Source of the DNA: Streptococcus infantarius subsp. infantarius ATCC BAA-102
GTDB taxonomy: Bacteria; Bacillota; Bacilli; Lactobacillales; Streptococcaceae
Length of the DNA: 64,000 nucleotides
Direction of reading: 5' to 3'
NCBI RefSeq assembly: GCF_000154985.1
Contig: NZ_DS572693.1
Location: forward strand, 169,423-233,422
The number at the start of each line of letters is the position of its first letter. Within the stretch, counting starts at the first letter, position 1. Both the position numbers and the translations under genes were made by a program. Below are positions 28,973 to 37,984 of the stretch, in pieces. The notes below the pieces were generated by a model. It saw only the letters and a program-made list of their open reading frames with translations, was not told the DNA's origin and did no database searches.

Positions 28973-29101
28973 TTATGTCATTCCAATCTAGTTTTTCAAA
29001 AAATATCATATTTAATTGTAACGCAAAAAATTTTTTCAAGCAATAGAAGAGGGCTGGAAGTAAAGGAGCATAAAAGCGATTTTTATTATAGAATAACACA
29101 G

Positions 29102-29130
29102 AAAAAACCGGCACCATGTGCCGGCTTTTT
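29102..29130 (-). terminator. Terminator of the Abi-family gene (minus strand)
   Basis: Stem CCGGCA/TGCCGG. The A run at 29102-29107 becomes the U tract on the minus strand; T's on the other side would also let it work in the plus direction. Confidence 0.8.
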
Positions 29131-29181
29131 ATAAACTCAAACGAGCCAAGGGCAAACCTTGTTTCCTTAACAATAATTCTA

Positions 29182-30081
29182 TTATTTACTATCTAAAAAG
29201 TCAACACAAAAGGTCATGAAACGAAAGAATTTTTGAAGCTTAGGTGCAGAAGAATAAAGGTAATCTTCTTTTTTCATTCGATTAAGTAAAACTAAACATT
29301 CATTGTACCGATGCTTATTTAATTCTTTAGAGCATAGTTTTTTATTGTAAAAAAAAAGATTAATGAGGTCGTGAGTTTTGTAATAATAGACCAATCCCTT
29401 TGGAATTTTCATAACTTGAGCATATGATTTTGTTTGGCTATCTGGATGCTTAATATGTGAATTGCGATCAAATAAATTAATAATAAAGACATTATTATGA
29501 GCAGAAGCATTTCTTAAATTTTTAATGTATTTCAATTGTTTTGAAAAGATGATTTTTTGAATATCTGAGTTAGTGTTGGCGTATAACTCACTAATCATTG
29601 TGAAGGTACCAAAATCTGTTATTTCCATTAAAACCCAAATAGGTAAAACTTGTCGTTTTTCAAACATGTCTTTTTTGTATTCAGTGTAGCTGAATTGTTG
29701 ATACATTTTATTATATTTTTGGGGGTAATGGTACTTAAAATCGTTGACAATATGATAACCATCTTCATTATCATTATAGGTTATATCGGTCATTACTTTA
29801 GTTTTAACCATGTGTTCGATATCAAGAGACATATCTAGTATGATTTCTCTGAAGTAGGTATCAATTGATGCTAAGTCAACTAAAGCTTTAAAATCAAGAT
29901 TTATATATTTTTTATCAGGGGTTTTCGGGAAATTTTTTCGATAGCTAGATAGTTTATAATAGTAAGTCTTATTTTCGAGAACATCAATGATTTCTTCTTT
30001 GGAGTGATACTTAAAAGATATCCCCTTATCAGATAAGTGTTTAATAAGATTATTAATACTTAATTTAGGTTTCTTATCCAA
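29182..30081 (-). CDS. Abi-family (AbiD/AbiF, Abi_2) abortive-infection protein
   Basis: 299 residues. Family features are KLSSYRKNFP near residue 45, LPIWVLMEITDFGTF (146-160), and LRNASAHNNVF with an R-x4-H motif (R190, H195) like HEPN ribonucleases. AbiD/AbiF proteins of lactococci stop phage growth by host shutdown (family knowledge). The gene is AT-rich compared with mnmE and rpiA on either side and stands alone with its own RBS (GGAGAC) and terminator, consistent with transfer. No antitoxin partner is visible. Confidence 0.85.
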   Translation of the reverse strand: MDKKPKLSINNLIKHLSDKGISFKYHSKEEIIDVLENKTYYYKLSSYRKNFPKTPDKKYINLDFKALVDLASIDTYFREIILDMSLDIEHMVKTKVMTDITYNDNEDGYHIVNDFKYHYPQKYNKMYQQFSYTEYKKDMFEKRQVLPIWVLMEITDFGTFTMISELYANTNSDIQKIIFSKQLKYIKNLRNASAHNNVFIINLFDRNSHIKHPDSQTKSYAQVMKIPKGLVYYYKTHDLINLFFYNKKLCSKELNKHRYNECLVLLNRMKKEDYLYSSAPKLQKFFRFMTFCVDFLDSK

Positions 30082-30205
30082 ACTGTCTCCTTGTTTAATT
30101 TACTGATAATTTAATGATATTCTACTTAAAAAACAAGAAAAATGCAATATAAAATCATCAGGTAATTTCTTTAGTAATCCATTGTAGCGAAAACACCCTA
30201 AATCA

Positions 30206-30214
30206 TGATATAAT
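30206..30214 (+). promoter_or_regulatory. Extended -10 of rpiA
   Basis: TGATATAAT: consensus -10 (30209-30214) with a TG extension and no clear -35. The leader to the start region is about 50 bases. Confidence 0.5.
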
Positions 30215-30269
30215 AGTTAGTTAGAAATAGGTAATTTTTGTTTTACATATAAATTTAGGTGAGGTTGTT

Positions 30270-30945
30270 ATGGAAAAACTTAAAAAAAATGGCTGGTGTT
30301 ACAGCTGCTCAGTATGTGAAAGACGGCATGGTCGTTGGACTTGGAACTGGTTCAACAGCATATTTCTTCGTTGAAGAAATCGGTCGTCGTATGAAAGAAG
30401 AAGGCCTTAAAGTTGTCGGTGTGACAACTTCAAGCCAAACAACAGCTCAAGCAGAAGGCCTTGGTATTCCTTTGAAAGCTGTTGATGATATCGATGTTAT
30501 CGATGTAACTGTCGACGGTGCTGATGAAGTAGATAAAAACTTCAACGGTATCAAAGGTGGCGGCGGTGCTCTTCTTATGGAAAAAATCGTTGCTACACCA
30601 AGTAAAGAATACATCTGGGTTGTTGACGAATCTAAAATGGTCGACACACTCGGTGCTTTCAAATTGCCAGTTGAAGTTGTGCAATATGGTGCTGACCGCA
30701 TTTTCCGTGAATTCGAGAAAAAAGGTTACAAACCATCATACCGCATGGCAAACGGCGAACGCTTTGTCACTGATATGAAAAACTATATCATCGACCTTGA
30801 CCTTGGTGCTATTAAAAATCCAGTTGAACTTGGTAAAGAATTGAAAGCCATGGTCGGTGTTGTTGAAGACGGTCTCTTCAATGGTATGGTTAACAAAGTT
30901 ATCGTTGCTGGTAAAGACGGCGTTAAAATTTTAGAAGCTAAATAA
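30270..30945 (+). CDS. rpiA: Ribose-5-phosphate isomerase A, start region frameshifted
   Basis: Converts ribose 5-phosphate and ribulose 5-phosphate. Motifs are [22 protein letters not shown] and [14 protein letters not shown], all intact. The natural start ATG 30270, with GAGG before it, opens MEKLKK but then runs out of frame, because an A8 run (30282-30289) has one A too many. Removing one A gives [15 protein letters not shown]. As written, the main frame can only start at GTG 30259 (no RBS at a good distance) or at the ATG straddling the run's end (MAGVTAAQ). See findings. Confidence 0.85.
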
Positions 30946-31030
30946 AGAAAGTTTACAGGAGATGGTTTGACTAAGAATAGCCGATAGTCTCCTGTTTACT
31001 ATGTTATCGCAAAAAATCAAATTATTATTT

Positions 31031-31059
31031 CTAATCCTGCATACCTTGCAGTTGATTAG
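31031..31059 (+). other. Hairpin before deoB
   Basis: CTAATC-CTGCA pairs with TGCAG-TT-GATTAG across a 5-base loop. A second possible stem, GGGTG/CACCC, lies at about 31068-31090. There is no T run, so it is a leader structure or RNA-processing site rather than a terminator. Confidence 0.4.
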
Positions 31060-31103
31060 GAGGTTTTGGGTGCCAACCGTAACCACCCTAGATTAGGAAA
31101 ACT

Positions 31104-32315
31104 ATGTCAACTTTTAATCGTATTCACCTTGTTGTGCTTGATTCAGTTGGAATTGGTGCAGCACCAGATGCCAATAACTTTGTCAATGCTGGTGTTCCTG
31201 ATGGTGCGTCAGACACACTTGGTCACATTTCAAAAACAGTCGGACTTAATGTTCCAAACATGGCTAAAATCGGTCTTGGAAATATTCCTCGTGAAACTCC
31301 TCTAAAAACTGTTCCAGCTGAAGTTCAACCAACTGGTTATGCGACTAAACTAGAAGAAGTTTCTCTTGGTAAAGACACAATGACAGGCCACTGGGAAATC
31401 ATGGGTCTTAACATTACAGAACCATTTGATACATTCCTTGATGGCTTCCCTGAAGAAATCTTGACAAAAATCGAAGAATTTTCAGGATGTAAAGTCATTC
31501 GTGAAGCTAACAAACCATACTCAGGAACAGCGGTTATCGATGATTTCGGTCCACGTCAAATGGAAACAGGTGAGTTAATCATCTATACATCAGCTGACCC
31601 TGTTCTTCAAATTGCTGCGCATGAAGATGTTATTCCAGTTGAAGAACTTTACAAAATCTGTGAATTTGCTCGTTCAATCACACTAGAACGTCCAGCACTT
31701 TTAGGTCGTATCATTGCACGTCCATACGTTGGAGAACCTGGAAACTTCACACGTACAGCTAACCGTCGTGACTATGCATTGTCACCATTTGCACCAACTG
31801 TTCTTAACAAGTTAGCTGATGCTGGTATTTCAACTTACGGTGTTGGTAAAATCAATGATATCTTTAATGGCTCAGGTATCACAAACGATATGGGACATAA
31901 CAAATCAAACATGCACGGTGTTGATACTCTTCTTAAAACAATGCAGTTGCCTGAATTCACAAAAGGTTTGTCATTTACAAACCTAGTGGACTTCGACGCG
32001 ATGTATGGTCACCGTCGTAACGCTGCTGGTTACCGTGACTGTCTTGAAGATTTCGACAAACGCATGCCTGAAATCTTGGAAAACATGAAAGAAGATGACC
32101 TTCTTTTGATTACGGCAGACCACGGTAATGACCCAACTTACACAGGTACAGACCACACACGTGAATATGTCCCATTGTTAGCTTACAGTCCAGCCTTCAA
32201 AGGCAATGGTATCTTGCCAGTCGGACACTTCGCTGATATCTCAGCAACAATCGCCGAAAACTTTGGCGTTGAAAAAGCGATGATTGGTCAATCATTCTTA
32301 GATAAATTAGTATAA
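31104..32315 (+). CDS. deoB: Phosphopentomutase
   Basis: 403 residues, alkaline-phosphatase superfamily. The N-terminal metal site is [12 protein letters not shown], the nucleophile Thr region is [10 protein letters not shown], and the C-terminal metal site is [21 protein letters not shown]. It interconverts ribose/deoxyribose 1- and 5-phosphates, linking nucleoside phosphorolysis (punA and deoD downstream) to rpiA and the pentose pathway. It starts 11 bases before punA's region and likely forms one operon with it. Confidence 0.96.
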   Translation: MSTFNRIHLVVLDSVGIGAAPDANNFVNAGVPDGASDTLGHISKTVGLNVPNMAKIGLGNIPRETPLKTVPAEVQPTGYATKLEEVSLGKDTMTGHWEIMGLNITEPFDTFLDGFPEEILTKIEEFSGCKVIREANKPYSGTAVIDDFGPRQMETGELIIYTSADPVLQIAAHEDVIPVEELYKICEFARSITLERPALLGRIIARPYVGEPGNFTRTANRRDYALSPFAPTVLNKLADAGISTYGVGKINDIFNGSGITNDMGHNKSNMHGVDTLLKTMQLPEFTKGLSFTNLVDFDAMYGHRRNAAGYRDCLEDFDKRMPEILENMKEDDLLLITADHGNDPTYTGTDHTREYVPLLAYSPAFKGNGILPVGHFADISATIAENFGVEKAMIGQSFLDKLV

Positions 32316-32325
32316 GAGGTAATAC

Positions 32326-33138
32326 ATGTCTACAATTATTGAAAAAATTGAAGAAGCACGTCAGTTTTTAGTCTCACAAGCTTGTGATGCTCCAGAAATC
32401 GGACTTATCCTAGGTTCAGGTCTTGGTGAACTTGCCGAAGAAATCGATAATGCAGTTGTCATCCCTTACGAAAAAATCCCAAATTGGGGTAAATCAACAG
32501 TAGCAGGTCACGCAGGTCAATTGGTTTACGGTGATCTTGGTGGTCACAAAGTCCTTGCTCTTCAAGGCCGTTTCCACTTCTACGAAGGGAACCCAATGGA
32601 ATTGGTAACTTTCCCAGTACGCGTGATGAAAGCCCTTGGTTGTAAAGGTCTTATCGTAACAAACGCTGCGGGTGGTATCGGCTTTGGTCCCGGTACTTTG
32701 ATGGCTATTTCAGATCATATCAACATGACAGGTCAAAACCCATTGATTGGGGCTAACCTTGATGACTTCGGACCACGTTTCCCAGATATGTCAGATGCTT
32801 ATACAGCAGACTACCGTGCCATTGCTCACAAAGTTGCTGAAAAAATCGGTATCAAACTTGACGAAGGGGTTTACCTTGGTGTGTCAGGTCCTTGTTATGA
32901 AACACCTGCAGAAATCCGCGCTTTCCAAACACTTGGTGCAGACGCTGTTGGTATGTCAACAGTTCCTGAAGTTATCGTTGCCGCTCACTCAGGTTTGAAA
33001 GTCTTGGGAATTTCTGCTATTACAAACCATGCAGCTGGTTTCCAAAGTTCACTTAACCACGAAGAAGTGGTTGCTGTAACACAACAAATTAAAGAAGATT
33101 TCAAAACACTTGTTAAAGCTGTTTTGGCAGAACTTTAA
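32326..33138 (+). CDS. punA: Purine nucleoside phosphorylase, trimeric type
   Basis: 270 residues. Family marks are GLILGSGLGELAEEI, GHAGQLVYGDLGG, QGRFHFYEGN and GPCYETPAEIR. It cleaves inosine and guanosine with phosphate to base and ribose 1-phosphate, which DeoB then converts. It sits 10 bases after deoB. A second, DeoD-type phosphorylase is encoded 2 kb downstream. Confidence 0.94.
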   Translation: MSTIIEKIEEARQFLVSQACDAPEIGLILGSGLGELAEEIDNAVVIPYEKIPNWGKSTVAGHAGQLVYGDLGGHKVLALQGRFHFYEGNPMELVTFPVRVMKALGCKGLIVTNAAGGIGFGPGTLMAISDHINMTGQNPLIGANLDDFGPRFPDMSDAYTADYRAIAHKVAEKIGIKLDEGVYLGVSGPCYETPAEIRAFQTLGADAVGMSTVPEVIVAAHSGLKVLGISAITNHAAGFQSSLNHEEVVAVTQQIKEDFKTLVKAVLAEL

Positions 33139-33175
33139 TTTACAATCTTTAGTCTTTGGATAAAAGGAGTGTGCT

Positions 33176-33880
33176 GTGCGAGTTCATTTTGTTATTCACG
33201 AAGCTTTTGAAGCACCTGGAGCTTATTACGATTGGGCGATTAAGCGAGGTCATGAGGTTAGCCTAACAAAGCTTTATCAAGGAGAGAAGTTACCAGTTGA
33301 CAGCTCTAAAATTGATTTACTCATAGTCATGGGGGGACCGCAGAGCCCTCGTACGACAGTAGAAGAATGCCCGCATTTTGATGCTCAAGCTGAAATAGCT
33401 TTGATTAAAGATGCTATCGCACATGATAAACGCATCATTGGTGTTTGTCTTGGCGCACAGTTACTGGGTGAAGCTTATGGCGCACCAGTTGAACATAGTC
33501 CTGAGAAGGAGATCGGAAATTTTCCAATTTCCTTGACTCAGGCTGGTAAAACTGATAAACGTTTGACATATTTTGGTAAGACGGTGACTGTTGGTCATTG
33601 GCACGGTGATATGCCAGGCATGACAGAAGGGGCGCAAATTCTTGCCGCTAGTCAAGCTTGCCCACGACAAATCACCAAGTATAGTGACAAGCATTACGCT
33701 TTTCAATGTCATTTGGAATTTTCAAAAGACATGGTTCAGGATTTACTGGCTCAAGAAGTTGATTATGATGAACAAGTTGCCACACACCCTTATATCCAGA
33801 CAAAACAAGAAATTTTAACTTATGATTATTCTCAGATGAATCATTTGTTAGAACAATTTTTAGATGCTTATACAAAATAA
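33176..33880 (+). CDS. Class I glutamine amidotransferase-like protein
   Basis: 234 residues. The nucleophile elbow GVCLGAQLLGEAYG and the C-terminal FQCHLEFS (His-x-Glu of the triad) are present, so the triad looks complete. The partner and acceptor are unknown; related stand-alone proteins are annotated as GMP-synthase-like amidotransferases. The start is GTG 33176 with AAAAGGAG before it. The ClC gene overlaps its end by 17 bases. Confidence 0.85.
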   Translation: MRVHFVIHEAFEAPGAYYDWAIKRGHEVSLTKLYQGEKLPVDSSKIDLLIVMGGPQSPRTTVEECPHFDAQAEIALIKDAIAHDKRIIGVCLGAQLLGEAYGAPVEHSPEKEIGNFPISLTQAGKTDKRLTYFGKTVTVGHWHGDMPGMTEGAQILAASQACPRQITKYSDKHYAFQCHLEFSKDMVQDLLAQEVDYDEQVATHPYIQTKQEILTYDYSQMNHLLEQFLDAYTK

Positions 33881-35156
33881 TCGATTTCAAAATTTCAGCT
33901 ATTGTTTACGTTTTGGAGTAGTTTTACTGGCAACTAGTGTGGTGGCTGGTTTAGGTGGTATCTTACTTCATGAATTTTTAGAAATGGTCGAGAAGATTGT
34001 TTTAGGACATAGTGAAGAGACAAAAGTGCTAGCTATTTCCCAAAGACAATTCTTGATGATTGTGATTGCAGGGATGGTCTCTGCGCTTATCTGGTATGTG
34101 CTTCAACGAAAAAATCGTCGTCTTATCTCAGTTGAATCTCAGATGAAGGCTGATAATCCTTGCTCTGAACGCCCAGCTTTAGGGATTCACTTGATGAATA
34201 TTTTCTTACAGGTAGCTTCGGTTGGTGCGGGATCTCCGATTGGAAAAGAAGGAGCGCCACGAGAGCTTGGGGCTCTTGGAGCAGGTCGTATCTCTGATTA
34301 TATGCATTTGAACTTGCCTGATAGACGCCTTGCAATTGCTTGTGGGGCCTCAGCTGGTCTCTCAGCAGTTTATCAAGTACCAATTGCTAGCATCTTTTTT
34401 GCTTTTGAGACTTTAGGTGTTGGGCTCTCATTGATGAATGTTATGGCTGTGTCTCTGACAAGTATTTTTGCTAGCCTTATTGCAGGACTTGTTATATCAG
34501 ATGCACCACTTTATCATGGAGGTCAAATTTCGCTCAATCTTGCCACTTGTCTGCTGGCAGTGTTAGTAGCTGTGTTGATTACCCCTCTTGCAGAAGTTTT
34601 TCGACGTCTAACCCAAAAAGCTCAAGTTGGCAAAGAGACTCATGAAGCCATCTTATGGAAGTTACCTTTAACTTTCTTACTTTTAGCCAGTGTTGCCCTC
34701 TATTTTCCAGAGATTTTGGGGAATGGCGGAGCTTTGGCACAAGCTGTTTTTGATGGCATGACTTTATCTTATGCTATTCCTATTCTTATCATCAAAGCTT
34801 GTCTTGTCTTATTGACGCTAAAAAATGGCGCATACGGAGGTACCTTAACACCATCGTTTTCAATGGGGGTAGTTTTAGGATTTCTATTTGCTGTGCTTTG
34901 TCAGTTAGCTTTTCCAGATATTTCGATGAACTCAGCCATGTTAATTGGGTCAAGTGTCTTCTTGGCCATTACTATGAATGCCCCTTTGACAGCAGTTGGA
35001 CTAGTTGTCTCATTTACAGGACAAAATTTACAAGCCTTGCCAGTTTTACTCATTGCAGTAGCGGTAGCTGTTTGTATAAATAGTATTTTTAAACGTATTG
35101 AAAGGAAAATTTATGTCAATCCATATCGAAGCCAAACAAGGCCAAATCGCAGATAA
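33864..35156 (+). CDS. ClC-family chloride channel / transporter
   Basis: 430 residues, polytopic. Signature segments are [19 protein letters not shown] (anion filter region), a [15 protein letters not shown] helix, and the later [16 protein letters not shown] filter. This is the CLC family core without C-terminal CBS domains. It moves Cl- or fluoride-like anions across the membrane, as a channel or H+ exchanger. It is embedded in a nucleoside-salvage operon and overlaps both neighbours. Confidence 0.93.
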   Translation: MLIQNNRFQNFSYCLRFGVVLLATSVVAGLGGILLHEFLEMVEKIVLGHSEETKVLAISQRQFLMIVIAGMVSALIWYVLQRKNRRLISVESQMKADNPCSERPALGIHLMNIFLQVASVGAGSPIGKEGAPRELGALGAGRISDYMHLNLPDRRLAIACGASAGLSAVYQVPIASIFFAFETLGVGLSLMNVMAVSLTSIFASLIAGLVISDAPLYHGGQISLNLATCLLAVLVAVLITPLAEVFRRLTQKAQVGKETHEAILWKLPLTFLLLASVALYFPEILGNGGALAQAVFDGMTLSYAIPILIIKACLVLLTLKNGAYGGTLTPSFSMGVVLGFLFAVLCQLAFPDISMNSAMLIGSSVFLAITMNAPLTAVGLVVSFTGQNLQALPVLLIAVAVAVCINSIFKRIERKIYVNPYRSQTRPNRR

Positions 35157-35820
35157 AATCTTACTTCCAGGAGACCCACTCCGTGCAAAATTTATCGCAG
35201 AAAACTTCCTAGAAGATGCTGTTTGCTTTAACAACGTCCGTGGTATGCTTGGTTTCACAGGGACTTACAAAGGTGAACGTGTCAGCGTTATGGGAACAGG
35301 TATGGGAATGCCTTCAATCTCAATCTATGCGACTGAACTGATTCAATCATACGGTGTTAAAAAATTAATCCGTGTCGGAACAGCAGGTTCACTTAATAAA
35401 GATGTTCACGTGCGTGAACTTGTCCTTGCGCAAGCAGCCGCAACAACATCAAGCATGATTAAAAACGAATGGCCACAATACGATTTCCCACAAATCGCAG
35501 ACTTCACATTGCTTGATAAAGCTTACCACATCGCTAAAGACCTTGGTATGACAACACATGTTGGTAGTGTTTTGTCAGTTGATGCCTTTTACTCTGATTT
35601 CGCAGAAAACAACATCAAACTTGGTCAACTTGGCGTGAAAGCCGTTGAGATGGAAGCAGCTGCACTTTACTATCTCGCTGCCAAACACGGTGTTCAAGCA
35701 CTTGGTATCATGACAATCTCTGATAGCTTGGTTGCTGACGAAGACACAACAGCTCAAGAACGCCAAACAACTTTCACAGACATGATGAAAGTCGGTCTTG
35801 AAACTCTTATTGCAGATTAA
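35113..35820 (+). CDS. deoD: Purine nucleoside phosphorylase, DeoD type
   Basis: 235 residues, hexameric-type PNP. Features are [35 protein letters not shown] and the C-terminal [12 protein letters not shown] with TISDSL. It is broader than PunA in accepting 6-amino purine nucleosides (family knowledge). ATG 35113 follows AAAGGAAA, and the CDS starts within the end of the ClC gene. The stop shares its last A with the next ATG (TAATG). Confidence 0.95.
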   Translation: MSIHIEAKQGQIADKILLPGDPLRAKFIAENFLEDAVCFNNVRGMLGFTGTYKGERVSVMGTGMGMPSISIYATELIQSYGVKKLIRVGTAGSLNKDVHVRELVLAQAAATTSSMIKNEWPQYDFPQIADFTLLDKAYHIAKDLGMTTHVGSVLSVDAFYSDFAENNIKLGQLGVKAVEMEAAALYYLAAKHGVQALGIMTISDSLVADEDTTAQERQTTFTDMMKVGLETLIAD

Positions 35821-36590
35821 TGCAAGAAATATATGAAACAATAGACATTCTTTCGGATGTCTATGCTTATAATCACGCTTGGAAAATAGCAGAGCAGCAC
35901 AGCGATTTTCCAGCGCAAAGTCACTATCTTTTAGAAATGTTAAAAGAGCGTAGGGAACTTAACGTTGACTTTGCTTTTTCACATCCAGCAGAAAATCAAG
36001 CAATTTTAGCCAATTATGGCGTTTCACTCATTAGCAATGCGTATGAGGAAGAACAATTAGCAAATTATATTATGGATTTGGAAGCTAAGGTGAAAAATGG
36101 TAATATCATTGATTTTGTCCGCTCAGTTAGTCCTATTCTATACAGACTTTTTTATCGCTTAGCAAAGCGTGAGATTCCTAATCTAGAAGAGTTTATCCAT
36201 GATGCTAAAAATGATCAGTATGATACTTGGCTTTTTACAGAAATGAAGCAGAGCGACTATCCTATTTTTCATAAGTATTTGGTGATTCGCCGTGATGCAA
36301 AGGTGACGTCTCGTAGTTTAGCAGAGCTCTTGCAATACAGTCAGTTGCCAGATCATATTAAAAACTTAATCACAGAGCTTCGTCAATTTGAGAAATCTGT
36401 CCGAAACCCTCTTGCTCATCTGATTAAATCATTTGATGAAGAAGAACTTCATCGCACAACGAATTTCTCATCGCAAGCCTTTCTAGATAAAATCATTGAT
36501 TTAGCCATTTATGCAGGCGTTAAATATGACACAAAGGCCTTCTATTTTGACAAAATCAATGAGATAATAAAGCATGAATTAAGACAATGA
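35820..36590 (+). CDS. Conserved hypothetical protein with HEPN-like motif
   Basis: 256 residues, all-helical in appearance, no signal or membrane segment. Near the C-terminus KSVRNPLAHLIKSF gives R195-x4-H200, the ribonuclease motif of HEPN domains such as the C-terminal half of Csm6. A CARF-like nucleotide-sensing domain was not recognised. It is translationally coupled to deoD by a one-base overlap. Its function is unknown; RNase activity is inference from one motif. Confidence 0.75.
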   Translation: MQEIYETIDILSDVYAYNHAWKIAEQHSDFPAQSHYLLEMLKERRELNVDFAFSHPAENQAILANYGVSLISNAYEEEQLANYIMDLEAKVKNGNIIDFVRSVSPILYRLFYRLAKREIPNLEEFIHDAKNDQYDTWLFTEMKQSDYPIFHKYLVIRRDAKVTSRSLAELLQYSQLPDHIKNLITELRQFEKSVRNPLAHLIKSFDEEELHRTTNFSSQAFLDKIIDLAIYAGVKYDTKAFYFDKINEIIKHELRQ

Positions 36591-36595
36591 AATAT

Positions 36596-36628
36596 AAAAA
36601 GTTCTTGGACTCTGTCCAAGAACTTTTT
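36596..36628. terminator. Bidirectional terminator between the deoD unit and cpsY
   Basis: 15-bp perfect stem AAAAAGTTCTTGGAC/GTCCAAGAACTTTTT with a 3-base loop; works on both strands. Confidence 0.92.
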
Positions 36629-37535
36629 ATTTATCAAATTGTACTTCTTCAAGTAGATAATCGATAAAACGTTCACCCATTTTTGAAAAATTAGCCTTTT
36701 CGTGGCGAATGTAGACAATATCAATCATATCTTCAACCTCAAGCGGAATTGATACGATGTCATTGCCATTAAGGTTGCTATTTAAGATACCTGTAGCGAT
36801 AGTGTAGCCGTCAAGACCAATCAAGAGATTGAAAAGCGTCGCACGGTCACTGACAACGATTGATTTTTTATGTGGAATTTGTGATAAGATTTCTTCAGAG
36901 AAGTAAAAAGAGTTGTGAATTCCTTGATCGTAGCTAAGGTAAGGAAATTCTTCCAAATCTTCCATAGTCACCAGTGTCTTTTCAGCTAGCGGATTATTTT
37001 TGCTGACAAAAATGTGCGGACGAGTTTTGAAAAGACTGGTATAAGTCAAATGATTGTCATCAAACATCTTTGTCAAGACATCACGGTTGTAGCTGTTTAG
37101 AAAAAGCACCCCGATTTCAGAACGAAAATTTTTGACGTCATCAATGATTTCGTATGTTCGGGTTTCACGAAGAAAAAGCTCATAGCGTGTCATGTCTGTC
37201 TTTTTCAGAAGTGAAACAAAAGCATTCACCACAAAAGCATAGTGCTGCGCAGAGACGCTAAAGAGCTCACGGTTGGTGTTTTTGCTCTTGTAACGTTCCT
37301 CTAAAAGCGCCGTCTGCTCAAGTATTTGGCGCGCATAAGAAAGAAACTCAACCCCGTCTTTTGTCAGAGTGATTCCCTTAGGATTACGAATAAAAATCTC
37401 AATCCCCATCTCGTGTTCCAGGTCACGAACGGCATTTGACAAACTTGGCTGAGTGATGAAGAGTTGTTTTGCAGCCTCGTTCATACTGCCCGTTTCCACG
37501 ATTTTAACGATGTAGTGTAATTGTTGTATTCTCAT
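36627..37535 (-). CDS. cpsY: LysR-family regulator CpsY
   Basis: 302 residues. The N-terminal winged helix is SMNEAAKQLFITQPSLSNAV, followed by a LysR effector domain. Its position, divergent from the capsule/EPS operon and convergent with the deoD unit, is the conserved place of cpsY (also MtaR/MetR-like) in streptococci. In relatives it influences methionine uptake and cell-surface genes rather than only capsule (family knowledge). The stop lies within the shared terminator. Confidence 0.9.
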   Translation of the reverse strand: MRIQQLHYIVKIVETGSMNEAAKQLFITQPSLSNAVRDLEHEMGIEIFIRNPKGITLTKDGVEFLSYARQILEQTALLEERYKSKNTNRELFSVSAQHYAFVVNAFVSLLKKTDMTRYELFLRETRTYEIIDDVKNFRSEIGVLFLNSYNRDVLTKMFDDNHLTYTSLFKTRPHIFVSKNNPLAEKTLVTMEDLEEFPYLSYDQGIHNSFYFSEEILSQIPHKKSIVVSDRATLFNLLIGLDGYTIATGILNSNLNGNDIVSIPLEVEDMIDIVYIRHEKANFSKMGERFIDYLLEEVQFDK

Positions 37536-37656
37536 AGCCTTAGTTTAGCTCAAAATCGCAAATCCCGCAAGTAGTGGAAATGTAGTAGATGTGAAAGCGA
37601 TAAAAAAACGAACTTTTCAATTAAAAGTTTAGACAAAAATAGAATGATTTTTTCTA

Positions 37657-37767
37657 ATGATTGCGCTTGCCGTTTTAATAGTGGGAATAATGTTTGGTTT
37701 GGAAATATTCTCTAAAAATGGACAAAATTTTAAAAATGTACAAAAAGAAGTATCTAAAACCGAATAA
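37657..37767 (+). CDS. Possible 36-residue membrane peptide
   Basis: Within the 450-base gap between cpsY and cpsA, an ATG at 37657 opens 36 codons. They give a hydrophobic helix (MIALAVLIVGIMFGLEIF) followed by a polar, Lys-rich tail. No good ribosome site is visible, which argues against translation or for a decayed gene end. The composition looks protein-like rather than random. Confidence 0.3.
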   Translation: MIALAVLIVGIMFGLEIFSKNGQNFKNVQKEVSKTE

Positions 37768-37914
37768 TTACATAAAGATGACTTTTTTTCGAAAATGTAA
37801 CCAAAACGTAACAAGTGCATAAAACGGTATTTTTAAAGGCGGTAAAACGTTGTTAAAACTAATATTTATTAAAAGTATACGAATTATCATGTAAAATTTC
37901 AGATTTTTTTGAAA

Positions 37915-37943
37915 TTGCAATAACTCTTATAAAGTGCTAAAAT
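37915..37943 (+). promoter_or_regulatory. Promoter of the eps/cps operon
   Basis: TTGCAA (37915-37920), 17 bases, TAAAAT (37938-37943) with an extended TGC. It lies about 40 bases before the cpsA start. The remainder of the 37536-37984 gap is AT-rich, with no further gene beyond the small ORF listed. Confidence 0.7.
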
Positions 37944-37984
37944 AAGAACGTTAACAATTAATTAGGAAGCGGAGATTTATTAAA

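Noticed and set aside
30959-31103. Riboswitch or T-box before deoB
   Set aside because: Hairpins are present, but no T-box, purine or other known consensus could be recognised.
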